Of a stretch of 64,000 nucleotides of DNA, positions 13,040 through 26,687 are shown one piece after another (within the stretch, counting starts at the first letter, position 1; every line of letters starts with the position of its first letter). Source of the stretch: Siphlonurus alternatus (taxonomy: Eukaryota; Arthropoda; Insecta; Ephemeroptera; Siphlonuridae); assembly GCA_949825025.1 (NCBI GenBank), contig OX463780.1:22956229-23020228 (forward strand), given 5' to 3'. The position numbers and the translations under genes are program-made. The notes beneath the pieces are model-generated. The model had not been told where the DNA came from and did not search any database. It saw only the letters and a list, made by a program, of their open reading frames with translations.

Positions 13040-14758
13040 GAGCGTGCAGAGGTGGAGGAAAGTTCACGAGGAGGCTCTCTCACGTGCGCATGTGCTCCAG
13101 TTCAGACTAACTATTGGCTACTTCTTGCAACCTTTTTTATTTTAACTTTGGTACCTTTTTTATTTGTTGCTAAATGATATAATAATTAATGCAAAGTTGC
13201 AGTATAAAGTATTGATATTATGCTTAGCATATATAGGGAATATAGACATATAATGTTAAATTTTCTAATCATCACAAATAATACTTTTAGTAAAAACTGT
13301 AATTGTTACAGGGGAGAATTCTATATTTTTATTATTGAAAAAATATATGTTGATTTTCTTTTTTAATTTTAAATTGAGTTGTGTATTTTACGTTGCCTTC
13401 AGAATATTATGCAACGACGAGTCATGTTGTTGCATCACGTAGATGAATAATTTTCAATACATTTCGATGGTGTCATCTGGTGAGAGATAATGTGAAAAAA
13501 AAAAGCAAACAAAAGTGTTTATTCCCTTGTTTAGTTCTATCAGAGAAAAGAGATTCTTTCTTTTCTCTGATTTTATTATTTATAAGTATATATTATATAA
13601 TTATACATTATTTTATCTGTAGACTATGACTATCTTAGATTACGTGAGAAAAATAAACTGCTTTGAAATTTTTCAACAATGATAATCGAGAAAGTATAAA
13701 GAAGAAAAAAAAGTCCTATTTCTGCCATATTTTATAGTCAAAGATAGGATTCCAAAAGCTCTGCTGATAGTGCATTTTTTTTGTTGTGCTATCTTTGCCA
13801 CATCAACTGTTCTTCCCTTCTTATCAGACATCTTTCTCCAAGTGCACCTGTGCCTTTTTCCATTTGAAATAATATAAAATTGTAACTTTAATTAATTAAC
13901 ATTTTGTTTTTAGAATTGGACAGCTACGCAATGTGGAAATGCAAAGTTCATAAAACGTCAATCCAGAAGGTTAAAATTTGATAAAAGAATAGAAATAAAG
14001 CTCCTTAGTTGTATAGTCTCCAATAAAAAAGTGTTTATATTTGAACTCCTAATTTGTATACACTGCATTATTAATATTCAATAAGTGGATAAAAACATTA
14101 ATTTATTTGTTTTATTATTATCATTGTAATTAGTTATTGTTAAAAATTCATATACACATCCGTACTACGCTGAATTATCAGAACAATTTGTTACCATTTA
14201 CTAAGTAGGCATAAGATTTATATCACATTGTGTACATTATAAAAGTTATAAATGCATAATATATAAATGCTACTGTCAAGATTGCATTTAGTTCATAATT
14301 CATTATTATTTGCAATCAAACAATCAAGATTCAAATGGATATAAGCAAATTCAAATTTATTTTAACATTATAGTATAGATTAATATCCTACAAATATGAG
14401 ATCTGCATTTCCAAATCTTCAACATGAACTATGCATGATATTTATGGTATGATTTCTAAAATTGTTTTTGCACTGTCCAGATGTGAACTTGGTGAAAAAG
14501 AATGGTAAATACGTGCCAAATTTAGTATATAAAACAAAAGTAGACTATTAGAAAAATATATAATTAATAAAACTCGAAATAATTACATTTAATTAATAAA
14601 TAATTGTCTACGTTTTTTTTTTATTAATTTACGTCTGAAATTAAAAGCTTTCAGTAGTATAAAATTACAACGATGATTCTAAATTAAATTATTCCTTTCT
14701 GAATTTTACATCCTGTTACACGATCTATGCAATGTGCATTATTAAACTTTCTTATTTA

Positions 14759-14762
<4 letters not shown>
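13038..14762. other. AT-rich spacer with a short hairpin at 13540-13570
   Basis: The GC patch directly after the GA array ends near 13110. At 13540-13570, TCAGAGAAAAG and its exact complement flank a 9-nt loop. The remainder is AT-rich with nothing recognisable. Confidence 0.4.

Positions 14763-14848
<86 letters not shown>
14763..14848. repeat. (TA)n microsatellite, about 86 bp
   Basis: An uninterrupted TA dinucleotide run. Confidence 0.97.
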
Positions 14849-14852
<4 letters not shown>

Positions 14853-16317
14853 CAATATTATATATAATAAATTTTATTTTTATAAAACAAGAGTGCAGAT
14901 TTTTGTTGTTGCATTGTTTAGTAATGTTGTTATATAATAGCTAGAGTCCTCCAACAACACACGCAGGTGTACACTGCAGCAGCAGCAGCAGCAAGCAAAG
15001 CCGGCTTTTCTTCTTCAGCAACAAGGCTACATCTCGGCTACTGGTCTTGAATCCAAGCGGCGACGTCTAAACAAACCACCACCACCACCGCGGTCCTCCT
15101 CACGAGTTAGGGGGGAGGAGGAGGGGGGAAGAAGAACAGGTTCAGTGAGGTAGCACAGTAGCAAAAGACGTGATTCAACCAGCCATTATCATAATCAAGT
15201 CAGAATAACCCTCCTTCTTCTTGCTGGGTCTTCTTATATATATTATATATGTATAGTGAAATATAACCTAGCAAAAATAATATTATAATATAGCCTACTG
15301 TATATAACAAGTATATATTAAGAATTTTTTTTATAAATCATCTTCCAACTTTAAGACAGTTGTAATTATTATTATCAACTTGATTATATTTAAAAAAAAA
15401 TAATATTTTATATTTATTATTTTTTTTAATTCTATAAAAAAAATTAAATGTGATGGTATAAATTTACTAGCTGACAAGATTAATAACATACATATAGGCC
15501 TATATTATTTTTATAGTTTTCATTTGGAACAGAAGGTTAATGTAATTGCTCATTTTTAATGTAAATTATCATATACCTCCATGGCTAATTTTTACTGAAT
15601 ACCTTTAGGCTAAAAATCCTATGGTTTTTTACTGTGAGACATTATTTTTTATGGATCACGAATATTTTGATATGCTGAAAATAAAGTAAAAAAAAAAAAA
15701 AAAAGGAGTGTCAAGGATTTGGAAACAGGAACTGAATAGTTTTTTAACCCTTGCAGATTTTGAACCTTTCATGCAAAATTTATGCAGTATTATTTCATTT
15801 CAAGAGTTCGATGATGGTACATATTTATATTTTATAATATCATTTTAAAGTTTAAATTAATGATGAAAGGATGTATGTACACCTCTAGACAGCATGAATG
15901 CAATCTTTAGACTCATTAAATTTTTTGAGATAGCTACATAAATCGATTTTATTCTTCAATATTTCACATTTGTCTCCTGTGGCTATAAATCTGGCGAAGG
16001 TGACGTTTGAACTGTACTGACAATGAGTTTGTTTTAGGCAAGTGTATTTTCTACGTACAAATAATGTATATATTTCGTTGCTGGTTTTATATGCATGGAA
16101 GATAAATATGTTTATACGAATCCTCCTCTATAAAGATATTTTGTAATATATATATTATATAGTTTATGAAATGACTACATCGGAGTAATATAGCCATTTT
16201 CACCACAACACTGATCATTAATAAGGGTATACTTAATACAATGACGTTGGTGTATCTTATCTTGTAATTACAAATATTTTAAAAAGACTGCATGGTGATT
16301 TTACAATTTTAGTTATA
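14849..16317. other. GC island with trinucleotide runs (about 14950-15190), then AT-rich DNA
   Basis: The island contains (GCA)6 at about 14976-14993, a CCACCACCACCACC run near 15079 and a polypurine G-rich stretch near 15108-15135. The rest is AT-rich and includes an A18 run near 15690. No exon is supported. Confidence 0.4.
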
Positions 16318-16428
16318 TACATCTCGTCGCCTTGGAAAATTTTCCACTTGGAGCCTTAGTAAGTATAACACAGAACATGGTGGTTGACAAGGCTGCAAGT
16401 GGGAAATTTTCCAAGGCGAAGAGTGTAC
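16318..16428 (+). ncRNA. Candidate miRNA-like hairpin (strand unknown)
   Basis: The arms 16327-16357 and 16389-16419 pair over 31 positions with one G-U wobble (16343/16403, read as plus-strand RNA) and one mismatch (16351/16395), leaving a 31-nt loop. Imperfect pairing continues outward to about 16318/16428, giving a roughly 40-bp stem like animal primary miRNA hairpins. The arm contains the self-complementary core GGAAAATTTTCC. I do not recognise a known miRNA seed family. It could instead be a tiny MITE. Strand is given as plus only by convention. Confidence 0.4.
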
Positions 16429-18420
16429 ATTATATGTTGTACGTCACATATATATGAAATTATCCAAATTATTACAATCCAATTGTTTATTACATTGATT
16501 AAATTTATTACTCATCAGGGAGCGCGACATGTAGCTATATAAAGTTCAGAAATTCAGACTTAATATTATTATGAAGATTTACTTAAAAAGAACTGAAACA
16601 AATATGTTGTAAGAAGTTCTATATTTTTACTTTATGGGCTATTATTTTTGCCATTCAACTGCAGTATAAGTTACCAAATATCAATGTTGCAGCGTTCTTC
16701 ATATAACTCTTATTATAGAGTTTGAGTTATAAAGTATAAATTGGTGCAATCCACTCATTTTGACACCTCCTTTGCGTTTAAAACAATAAATGTAATTAAT
16801 TTAAGCTATAATATTAATTAAAATATAATAATGAAACTAATAGTTTACAGTATTAAAAACTGTTGTTGTTTTGCACTGAAATCAGTTAAAAATAAACTAC
16901 CTTGTCTTTCCCCATAAGATATCATGTTTTTATCTAAACGTTTAATTTTCTTCCCCTATTAGCCGAAATCCCTGGCTGGTGTAAAGTGTGTATTAGCGTC
17001 TTCTTGTCTCAGTGGTATCAGTTGTGGCGGAGACGTCGAGATTAATCTACGCTGACAGGCTTGCTTGCTTGCTCGGGGCTGCGCGCCGCTGCGACCTGTT
17101 GCTTGCCATGTGTACCCCTTGCACGTAGGCAAACCGCCCGTCCGCCCGATGCTCACACGCGCATTGTAACGAGATGTTAGGCTGTAACTTAAATTTGATT
17201 GCTTTTACTGTCTTTCCAACGTCTTAATTATTAACTATTTTTTGCTATAATTAATTAACTTTCATTAGCTGTCTGATATTAATTATTTTATTAATGTTAT
17301 TTTAAAGTTGAATGAGATATTGAGGTACAGAAAATTTGAAAGAATGAAATTAAAAAGAAATTAAATATAGATTTATATATTTTTTTTTACTATTTAGAAA
17401 ATTATGAAAAGTTATAAGGCTGAAATTTTATTATCTCTTTCCAATTAATCTGAAAGACAATGCTGCAGAACATTTTATGCTAAAACGATTGTGATACAAA
17501 GAAAAAAAGGATAAAATTTATTGTGAATAGTTTATTTATAGACGCTAAAGTTTTCTCAATTTATTTCTGCTATAAAATTTTACTGAATCTTCTTCTATAA
17601 TCCCTTACTGACTTCTCGATTTACTTATTCTTAGTTCCCCTGTTTTCATCACATCGGAACCAGGAGCTTGTCAAAGCTGTAGTTCCTGAATTGATTAAAT
17701 GCCAATTCCACAAATTAATTCGGCTTACAAAATGAGTTTTTTTTTTTTTCTAAAAAAAAAAAAAAAAAATACTAAACATTAATTCGGTTACCATGGTAAC
17801 ATGAAGCTGATTGGCTGTAAATTTTTGCGGCGTTGCGTATAAAGAGAGGAGAGAGTAGAGAGAGAGAGAGTTCCGAATGAATATGTGATGTTATGGAAAA
17901 GAGGGTTTATTAAGAGAAGCTTCTTGCATGTTTGAATGTTTAGTATCCATATTGAATGAATTAAAGTTGGGTACCAGCAAAAGAGAGAGAGAGAGAGCGA
18001 AGAAGAGAGTGAGGAGAAATATATAGAATATGCGACGAAGGAGAAGGAATAATAATATTGAATATTTTGTGTTGCTCATAGCAAGAGTAGGGGTATACCA
18101 GTAAAAAAAAGTTAATATTAAAGTGTGCTATAATATTTGAAATTCTATAGTTACCTACCTATAGGGCACTACTGTCTGGACTACCACACATACATAATAC
18201 ATGCAGTAGCAACCCAGTACCATATATGTATGATACTTCCCCTACAATCCATATTTAACTAAAAAAAAATACTATATAGAAAAAACATACTTTATATAAA
18301 GAAGAAAAAATATTATATATAGGTGGGGAGATATCTAATATACATTTTTACTAAGAATAATATATACCCACCCCCACTATACCCACCAACGCTCAACTTA
18401 TTTAACCCGCATAATCTTTA
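16429..18420. other. AT-rich DNA with GC island at about 16965-17165
   Basis: The island carries a 65-codon minus-strand frame (16959-17156) whose peptide is unrecognised. It lies in CpG-rich DNA without a clear splice acceptor. Short GA-rich stretches occur at 17845-17870 and 17980-18010, and an A18 run near 17752. Otherwise nothing is recognisable. Confidence 0.35.
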
Positions 18421-19060
18421 GAATTATTCCCTTCTCCTCTTCTCTCTCTCTTCACGAATGGATTCTCTCTCTTCTCTCTCTCTCTCTCTACTACCATATA
18501 CTACTTGCTTTTGCAGCCATAGCATATAACGTTGCTACTATACTATACGCTGAATAACGGCACTTTAAATTGTATGAAAGTTACATGAGCAAAAGCCTTC
18601 ATGGGTAGGGCCTGCTCCTCCTTCTCCACCTCCTTTTCTCTCCTCCTTCCTCCCTGGTTAGTTTACAAATGAATACAGCGATTGAAGGACTTATAATATC
18701 AATGTAGCATCTCTCTCCTCACTCTCTCTCTCTCTCTCTTCGCTCTCTCAATACTTTTTCCTCTCTTTTAGTGAGAGAGAGAGAGAACTACCCCCAACCC
18801 ATCCTGCTGACTACCAACGTTGCTGCTTCTACTGCTTCGTTCTCTCTCTTCTCTCTCGTTCTCCGCCTCCTGAATGGCCATATTAACTTGATAATTAGCT
18901 GTGTTAGGACTTGCAGATGAGTCAAGCAGCCGAGGCAAGCAGGCAGGCAACGAAGGAGAGAGGAGGAATAAAGGGGGGTGTAGAGGGGCTTTTTCTCTCT
19001 CCAAACTGCCTCTGCTGCTACTGCTTCTGGTTTGCCCGAGAGCTGTGACTTACATATAAA
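18421..19060. other. Pyrimidine/purine-skewed region rich in CT and GA repeats
   Basis: Interrupted CT runs (18440-18490, 18715-18760) and GA runs (about 18774-18786) alternate with GC-richer sequence. The minus frame at 18768-19004 mostly reads these simple repeats. It looks like a degraded microsatellite cluster rather than a gene. Confidence 0.5.
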
Positions 19061-20595
19061 ATGGAGGCATTCTTGTAACAGACAACGTGAAGTGAAGACG
19101 TATACTACTACAGTTCCAATATTTTTATTAATATATTATATTAAAAGTGTTAATTATTTAATTGATAATCAACTTTCAAGATATGAATGTGGGAGTCAAC
19201 TTTTTTTTTTTTTTTTCAAAATTGGATTTATTACGTCACAATATGGCGCCCACGCGAAAGAAAAAAAAATATCAAGGTAATTAATTTTATATTTTTATAA
19301 CTTAATTTATAATATATATCTAAAAAATGATGTTGTGTTATGATAAGAAAAAGTTTGTGGTGTCTATAAAAAAATACATATTCTTAATGATTTAATGTTG
19401 ATATTTTTTAAGCCCCACTACTTTTTGTTTTAAAAACAAGGAATAAAAAATAAGCATGTGTTGCATGTAACCTTCAAATGATGTAATTTTTTTACTATGA
19501 AAGATTAAAACAAAAGGATTAAAAATTGCGGGAGATTTGAACGGCTGGTTATCTGGTGACTTCCCCCAACTCGTATGCGATTCTTTGCTGTGAGCACCAG
19601 AGAGAGAGGCGGCAGCTCGCCTTCCTTTGTCTCCCCAACATGTGGGAGGGAAGGGGAGGGGAGATGCTCTCCTGACTACTTGCCTGCAGCTCTCCACTCA
19701 TTATTTGTTCACCGTAAGGAGGAGTTAAGGGAGGGGGTAAAATTAGCCTGCACGATAACAATAATAGTGAGAAATCATTTGGGATTTGATGACGTCATAT
19801 AAAATATTATAACTACTTCATTGATTCTTGCATGCTAAGTTTTACTTATAATTGATATTTGAAGATTAATTAGGCAATTTTCAGAATAAGATCAGGGTAC
19901 TCTTGCAATAAGCTTATATTATGACGTGCTAATTATTTTCAACGTTTATTCTGAGTCACTCAAAATCAATATAATATTGCATTCGTCGCTCCTTTCTTCA
20001 TAATTTCAACATTTACAATTAGAGATAATTTATTATTTTTTTATAAATTTAAAAATACGGTTCCTCTTTTCAAATCTTAATTACACATTTATTTACGGCA
20101 TCAACAATAACAACTGTGCATCGTAAAATTTTTGCTAGTTCCAAACGACCGTACTTCGATATTGCAATAAAGCTTTTATTTATTGAAAAGCAAATCAATA
20201 ATGAGCCTTCTTGTAAATTGAGGAAGAAGTGTTCGGAACTAGTGAACTTTCTAGACAACATTTTTTAATTGATATATTTGTTTTATTTTTATTTTACCAT
20301 TCTTACATTACTATATATAATTAAATTGATAATTTATACTATACATAAAAAAATACAATGTATTTTATGATTATTTCCGGAAAATTTAAAAAAAAAACTA
20401 AAGATACAATTCTTAAAAGTAGCAGGTTGTTGATATGATGTAAGAGTCGCATATGTCGTATAAATTAAATATAAAGAACACCAAAATAATAGTAATATAA
20501 TAGCGGAGGAAAGGCCTCCACTGCGAGACTAAAGGCTATATGACTTATTAATATGTATCAGTGTTAGGCATCTTTTCACTAGAACACATAGGACG
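19061..20595. other. AT-rich DNA with GC island at about 19555-19745
   Basis: The island is open in three overlapping frames on two strands (19392-19697 minus, 19549-19761 minus, 19575-19802 plus), the pattern expected of chance frames in GC-richer sequence. A near-CRE (TTACGTCA) followed by ATGGCGCC lies at about 19232-19248. The remainder is AT-rich. Confidence 0.4.
19790..19797. promoter_or_regulatory. CRE palindrome TGACGTCA
   Basis: A full consensus CREB/ATF site, here as ATGACGTCAT, at the edge of the 19.6-kb GC island. Confidence 0.4.
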
Positions 20596-20611
20596 AAGTG
20601 CAGAGAGGATG

Positions 20612-20653
20612 TGACGTCACACCCATATAAACGGTCCTTCCATGCTGACAGTC
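20612..20653 (+). promoter_or_regulatory. CRE plus TATA plus initiator-like module
   Basis: TGACGTCA (20612-20619, in the longer palindrome GTGACGTCAC) is followed after 6 bp by TATAAA at 20626-20631. ACAGTC, which resembles an arthropod initiator, follows at 20648-20653, slightly closer to the TATA box than the usual spacing. No coding frame was recognised downstream, so if it is a promoter its transcript is unknown. Confidence 0.25.
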
Positions 20654-20909
20654 TACAACATAGGTGGTACGAAATGTCACGCGATAAAAAAAAAAGGTAC
20701 AATTCTCTCCTCTTTGTCTTATCTTTCTGGTTGGTGTCTCACAATCGCAATAATTACTTGTGACTGCTGTTACTGTGAATTTTTTTAGCCAACCATATAA
20801 TAAAAATTTAATTTAAAATTTTGTGATTGCGTTTCACGTTCAGCAAATGAATGAGAGAATTAGGAGACAGAAAAAAATAAAACATTTTTAATAATAACTT
20901 ACCGGACAC

Positions 20910-20917
20910 TGACGTCA
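20910..20917. promoter_or_regulatory. CRE palindrome with nearby CCAAT
   Basis: TGACGTCA in the context CTGACGTCACGC. AACCAATCA follows about 16 bp downstream. CRE and CCAAT boxes are often paired in animal promoters. Confidence 0.35.
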
Positions 20918-21209
20918 CGCATCGTTAAAATTAACCAATCAAAAAGCGTGGGAGATTTTAAAAAAATGTCATGCCCGTGTGACTTTAAACACATGATTAT
21001 TTTTTTATACTTACTTTTCATTGGTTAATAATATAAAAAAAATAATATTTATATTTTTATTCTTCTCATGTACTTTATACGTTAGCCAAGAACAACAATG
21101 ACATTGTGTAGTATAAAAGACATAAGGTATCAAAGAAAAGGGAGGAGGGCGCCATTTTGCCATTTTATTCACGGCCTTGTTGAGGGACGTTCGCCATGTC
21201 ACGTATCTG

Positions 21210-21217
21210 TGACGTCA
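21210..21217. promoter_or_regulatory. CRE palindrome in a GC island
   Basis: TGACGTCA in the context GTGACGTCAC, inside the GC-richer stretch 21140-21270 that also contains GCGCCATTTTGCC (a reverse YY1-like ATGGCG). It is the third full CRE within about 600 bp. Confidence 0.4.
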
Positions 21218-21624
21218 CTGGTCCCGAGTCACTACAGCTCCGCGAGGTTTTTTAACCTTGTTTCACAAGTCTGCAGTAACGAGAGAGGACAAACATTGCT
21301 CTCAAGGGGGAAATTATTGTTATTACTGAGTGAAATAAGAAACAATTGTCATTAGTCATTAGTTACAATTTAATGTGCGATAAATTTGAATGACTAAAAT
21401 ATAAAAAAAGAATAAACTTTAGTATTTTACTTATTATTATGAATCCAAATAATTATTACATATAATACATATAAATTCTAACGTAAACAAAAATAGATTA
21501 TATTATCATATAGTGAAATGGTTAATTATAATTAATTTTAGTCTTAAGTAATGTGCTATTTGTATATTGTAAAAAATAGAGTAAATTACTAAACAATTTT
21601 TGTTTACTAAAATTTGATACTTTT

Positions 21625-21798
21625 CCTTAGGGCAATTTTGGTGTCAACTCTCCCGGCGATCGGTTGCTCAGTCGCCGGCAAACACGGAGGTCCTCTCCTC
21701 GGACTCGTGTCGCCAGACTTTATCTGTCCGATCTGAACACGAGGCCACTCACTATCGGCAGCTATCTCGCTAATTGCCTCGGTCCCGCAAAACCAAAC
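21625..21798 (-). other. Weak candidate exon (unrecognised protein)
   Basis: Read on the minus strand, a polypyrimidine tract ending TTTTTTTCCTTGCAAG precedes position 21798, a good 3' splice site. The CpG-rich stretch after it is open in one frame, reading VWFCGTEAISEIAADSEWP and on to about 21607. No good donor was found; a poor GTATCA lies near 21616. The peptide is not recognised. It may simply be one of the GC-rich islands. Confidence 0.18.
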
Positions 21799-21828
21799 CT
21801 TGCAAGGAAAAAAACAAATAGATTTCAC

Positions 21829-24800
21829 TAAGATATTATTGACTGGTTATACTGATGAATTCTTTACTAACTTTTCTCCAGTTCTATCTCATCTATACTT
21901 CTTGTTACAATTCAAAGTTTACGTATTAGAATATCCAAATGAGATTGAATACCTTATCTTATAGAGGGTTTCAATTGTTTGCTAAACTCAGTGTACCGTA
22001 AATTTGAACACTTAAAGTCTAAACTTTATTTGACATTTGATACAAAATCTCATTCTCTCGGCATAAATGTTTCTTCATATAAATTCTTTATTTATTTTTT
22101 TATACATTAAAGTTTATATTTATTATTACTAGTGTGAAGACCGGTTTTTAATTTCAAACTCATAAATATATTTAAAGCACTAGCTAATGAATTTGGTATT
22201 TAAAATAAAGAATAAAAAAATAATAAACTAAAATTTTGAATAAAAAACTTTATAGCAAACTTTATACGATACATTTTAGATCATATAATATTAACACTTT
22301 CATCTATATTAGCCATGATGGTTTAATTTTAATCCAATGCAAAATGTCAGCAGTATATACCCCCGTGCCTATGAGGTGTGATGTAATAAAATGACGCGTG
22401 TCCTTTCCCCCTTACCAGCCTCCGGGCTTGAATTTACGAATGAATCTTTGAAAAGATATTAATTTCCTTTCATCTCGCTACTAATCCTTTTTTCAGTTGT
22501 ACTTCTCTCTTGAGGCGAGCAATGAGCAATAATTGACAATACGTAACAATGACGATTGTTACTTTCAAATGTTCGCTTCCCAAGAAGATTAATCAACTCA
22601 AATTATAATAATTTAAAAAAAAGTTTTAATAAAAAAATTATGTTAGACATGCAGAAAGTAAAATCTAGCGACTAAAAACTGTAATACATGTATTAGGAAA
22701 ATGGTTGGGCGTGCTGCAATATTTTTATTTTATACATATTTTTTTTTGTGGGATCTTCAGTTCACTTACACACAATTTTGTTAAGAATTTGTCATTAGAA
22801 TAAAAGTTAATCACCTTCTTCAAACGACTTCATGCAAATTGCATAAAAGTAATATACTCGCACGCAAGAAATTTAAAGCAAGCTCTTATTTTTTTAAAAT
22901 AATTAAATTACTCTCATAAATCTGAATTTTACGGTGAGTAAAAATTGTATGCATCAATAAATATAAAGTTGCATTAAATTGACTTTATGGGAAATAGCTT
23001 ATTTCCTGAGAAGTAACCTATTTTAGAATGTCAGACTCAAAAACGGATAAACAATATTTTTATCCACAGGCTATTATACCTTCCAGGTGGTGCGATAAAC
23101 AAAAAATAGTTCATTTGAAAGCACCTTGTTGGCTTTTAAAACTAATGATCTCAATTATTTAAATTAATTGCTTAATATATATATATTGATGAAAACTATA
23201 GAAATTGTACTCCAACTAACCATCCATATTTCATGTTGCTATAACAACTCAATAACAAACATTTTAGTACAAAATAACTTTATTTTCATATATTTACTTG
23301 GTGACAATGCTTTGTTGTCAACAGTGTCACATGATAGTTAGGCGTCAATATTAAACAGTTACGTGTACACACATGGCATATATATTAGTAGTTTCTATAT
23401 GATGACAATTGAAGGCCGCAAGGCACACACATACATATAATATATGGTAGATGTGCGTAACCAATGAAGTAACCATCATCCCTCATCTATCTTTTTGTCT
23501 ACCCTGTATGTGTGTGTGTTGAGGGATGAAGCTAGACGCTTCATTTACCACCCTCTTCTTTCCTCCTACCAAACCCGGACCGTTACAGTTCTGAGTGATT
23601 AGATTTGACGTAACCTCCCTCCCTCCCTTTAGCACCGTAGGCAAAATGAAGAAGAAATAAAGGGAGGGGGGAGAAAAGCTTTTGTCACGTGACTAACCTA
23701 ATTGAGCAATGGAAACAGTGCTACAGCAGCATTCAACGACACCCTCATTTCTATATAGTCAACCTTAATATTCCCCTAAGGATATACTTAGATAGTACAA
23801 TACTAGGCAATTATACATTAAATTTTCTTTAAGTGTTTTTTAAATTACAGGTATTTTAGAACATTTTTGTATACTTCTTTATACCTATAAAATAATATTC
23901 AATGGTTTTTATTAAAATTGAGTTATGATAACATTTACTTTAAGTTCTTCTGCGTGGTCACATTTCATTACAATCAAACCTCCCCCTTTTCTGCCCCCTG
24001 GTCCCCCCTCACATGCATGCATTCACTCGTTAAAGATTTACTTCGACACCGATGCTAACTAACCCTTAATCAAACTTATACTTTTAATGAAAATTTATAT
24101 GTACTTTTCATTAAAATAAATTTATACTGTTTTAAAAAAAGAAACTTGAAAATTTGTCTACAATATTAATTAAAGAATGATTCTAAATATTTTATTATTT
24201 CCAAAAGATAATATTACATTTAACAGTTATAAATAAAAACATTAGTTCTGCTTTATATTGTTACAAACCACCACACAGAGTAAAAAAATATAATATATCT
24301 TTATCCACACGATTAATTTCTTCAAATTATTAAATATAATTATATATCTTTTATGAAATTATAACAACTTTCATAACTTAATAATACTTTAACGCCCTAT
24401 TGTACATCTTAAAATTAAATTATAGAAATATATAATATATTTTTTTAAAAGCGTAAAACTTAATTATTACTATGAAGGATTATCAATAGCATTCTCCTCC
24501 CTATCTCACCATGAAATTCTTTACTTTTGCTTGGATAAATTTGGAGTAGTTGTTATTTGGTGCGAACGTTCGCCGCCGCCGTCTCAGATAAAGATTTAAT
24601 GGAAGACTTGTAAAGTGAAGGCCAACTTCGTTTGATCGGGGAGTGGTCCAAGCTACCGGGCTTCGCGGCGGCGGACTCTCGATACTGCCTACTACTTCGA
24701 CAGCCGCTTGATTTATACCTGCTCTGTGAAATAATCGCTGAAGGATAGCCTCGATACTTGGTTGCAACACATTTATAACGCCTGGGGTTTATGCAACCAG

Positions 24801-26521
24801 TGCAACACATTGATAGTGCACGGAAAAAAGTAAATTGCTATTACTATTACTTCTATTCTTTACATTCTGAATTAATGCTCTTGACTAAATTAAAAATTTT
24901 ATAATGTAATTAGATTATAATATAATATAAGTCTTGTATATTTTCCAAGCTTCGAATGTTTTTACAAATAATATTAGTTGTTATTTTTAAAAATGTCATG
25001 TTTTGTAATTGATCAATATTATATTTATTGTACCAAAAAACGTTATATTCTTGCAAAACTTACATATTGCATCTAAGCAAACTAATTTTCTTTTTTAACT
25101 AATTTTAACTTTGTGAAAAATATTAATTTTAATTAATTATTTAAGAAATTTAAAGAGTAAATACAATTCTGTTATCCGCGATTTAAAGATATCTTACTGC
25201 CAAATTTTATACATGATATTTAATAGGATTCACTATTTAGCATCTGCAAATTTTCATCTTGTATTAAAAGTGAGGAGTTCATGAATACATATCGTCTTGT
25301 CTTCACACGTTTTGATTTTTTATGTACAAAAACACAACGATTATGTCTGTCTTTAAATTATAAAATCTTCCATTCATTTAACAGCAATAGAGTATAAGAA
25401 ACATTGATATTATCAGTTTTTAAAAGGCATTATTATTTTAATTTTATATATATATAAAAAGTAGAATAAAATTTTAATAAATTTAAATATAATAATTTTG
25501 TTTAACTTTGAATGACTTTAAGTTATTTATACGCGTACTTATAATAAAAACAAAACATTTTTTAGAATTAGGTTTATGTTAATTAAACAACGTAGGAACA
25601 AATTATTATATTAATATTCTTTGATTATATAATTTAAGTTTAATTAAGAGTGGAATTTTGTAATTTCCCGCCTAAATACATCTTCAATCAAGGGACTAGA
25701 TGACCGGTTTGTTGGACACCATGATCTCCCACGCGACGTTCATTTTTATCCTTCCTCATTGTCAATTCCAAGCAGCCGCGCCTCGACCCTCCTCGTTCTA
25801 AAAGCAGGCCCAGATTTAATTAACGTAATGAGTTTTATCACAGATTATCTCAATTCCAGCAAAACCAGCGGCATCACCACAGCTTTTATATAATAAGACT
25901 GACCTTCATTTTTACTTTATAGAATTGATTTCACAACTCTACCGTCATATATACAAAGACCAAGCCTAAATTCTAATCTAAAAAACTTTAATTAAGATAA
26001 TTTATTTTATTATTTTTTTTACGATCCTTATATCTTCAATGAACATTCATATACATGTTTTTGCTATTTACTTTACTATAGTAGATTTTTTCATTAATTA
26101 GATGCAAAAATGATTAGATTTTTATTTAGTATAAAAAAAGGTTTCAATATAATTTTAATTGGTTCAATTAAAAAAAAAATATTGCCGCTAAAAATATATT
26201 GATTAAAAGGTTTTATAAGATTAAAATAATATTCCAATCTGTTTCAGAAGAAAATTATTGCTGAAGTAATATTTAAATCTATTACTTAATTATATCATTA
26301 TTTAAAAAAAAAAACTCGAATTTATTTTTAAATTTTAAGAAATTCAGTTCACCTGCAAGGTGTGTTGTACCATTTTTGACCTGTTTGACCTCCAGTCTAT
26401 TTTCACAGGTGCTTTTGTTCTCTCTTCTATAAGCAAGGTTATCAAAGTTTGCCCTCTTATATCCCCAAGGGACTTCTTGACTCTTTGTGTTGAAAAAAAA
26501 ATTAAATTCATATTCTTGAGT
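21829..26521. other. AT-rich DNA with regularly spaced GC islands
   Basis: GC-richer patches lie at about 22360-22450, 23490-23720, 24560-24800 and 25690-25890, each separated by about 0.8-1 kb of AT-rich DNA. The 24.6-kb island is open in two minus-strand frames (24501-24770 and 24553-24810), neither recognised, and contains CGCCGCCGCC. The 23.6-kb patch includes a polypurine GGGAGGGGGGAG run. No splice-bounded exon is convincing. Confidence 0.35.

Positions 26522-26687
<166 letters not shown>

Noticed and set aside
12849..13177. Overlapping frames on both strands across 12.9 kb
   Set aside because: They are produced by the 92-bp GA array.
14732..14944. 70-codon Tyr-Ile repeat frame
   Set aside because: It is a translation of the (TA)n tract.
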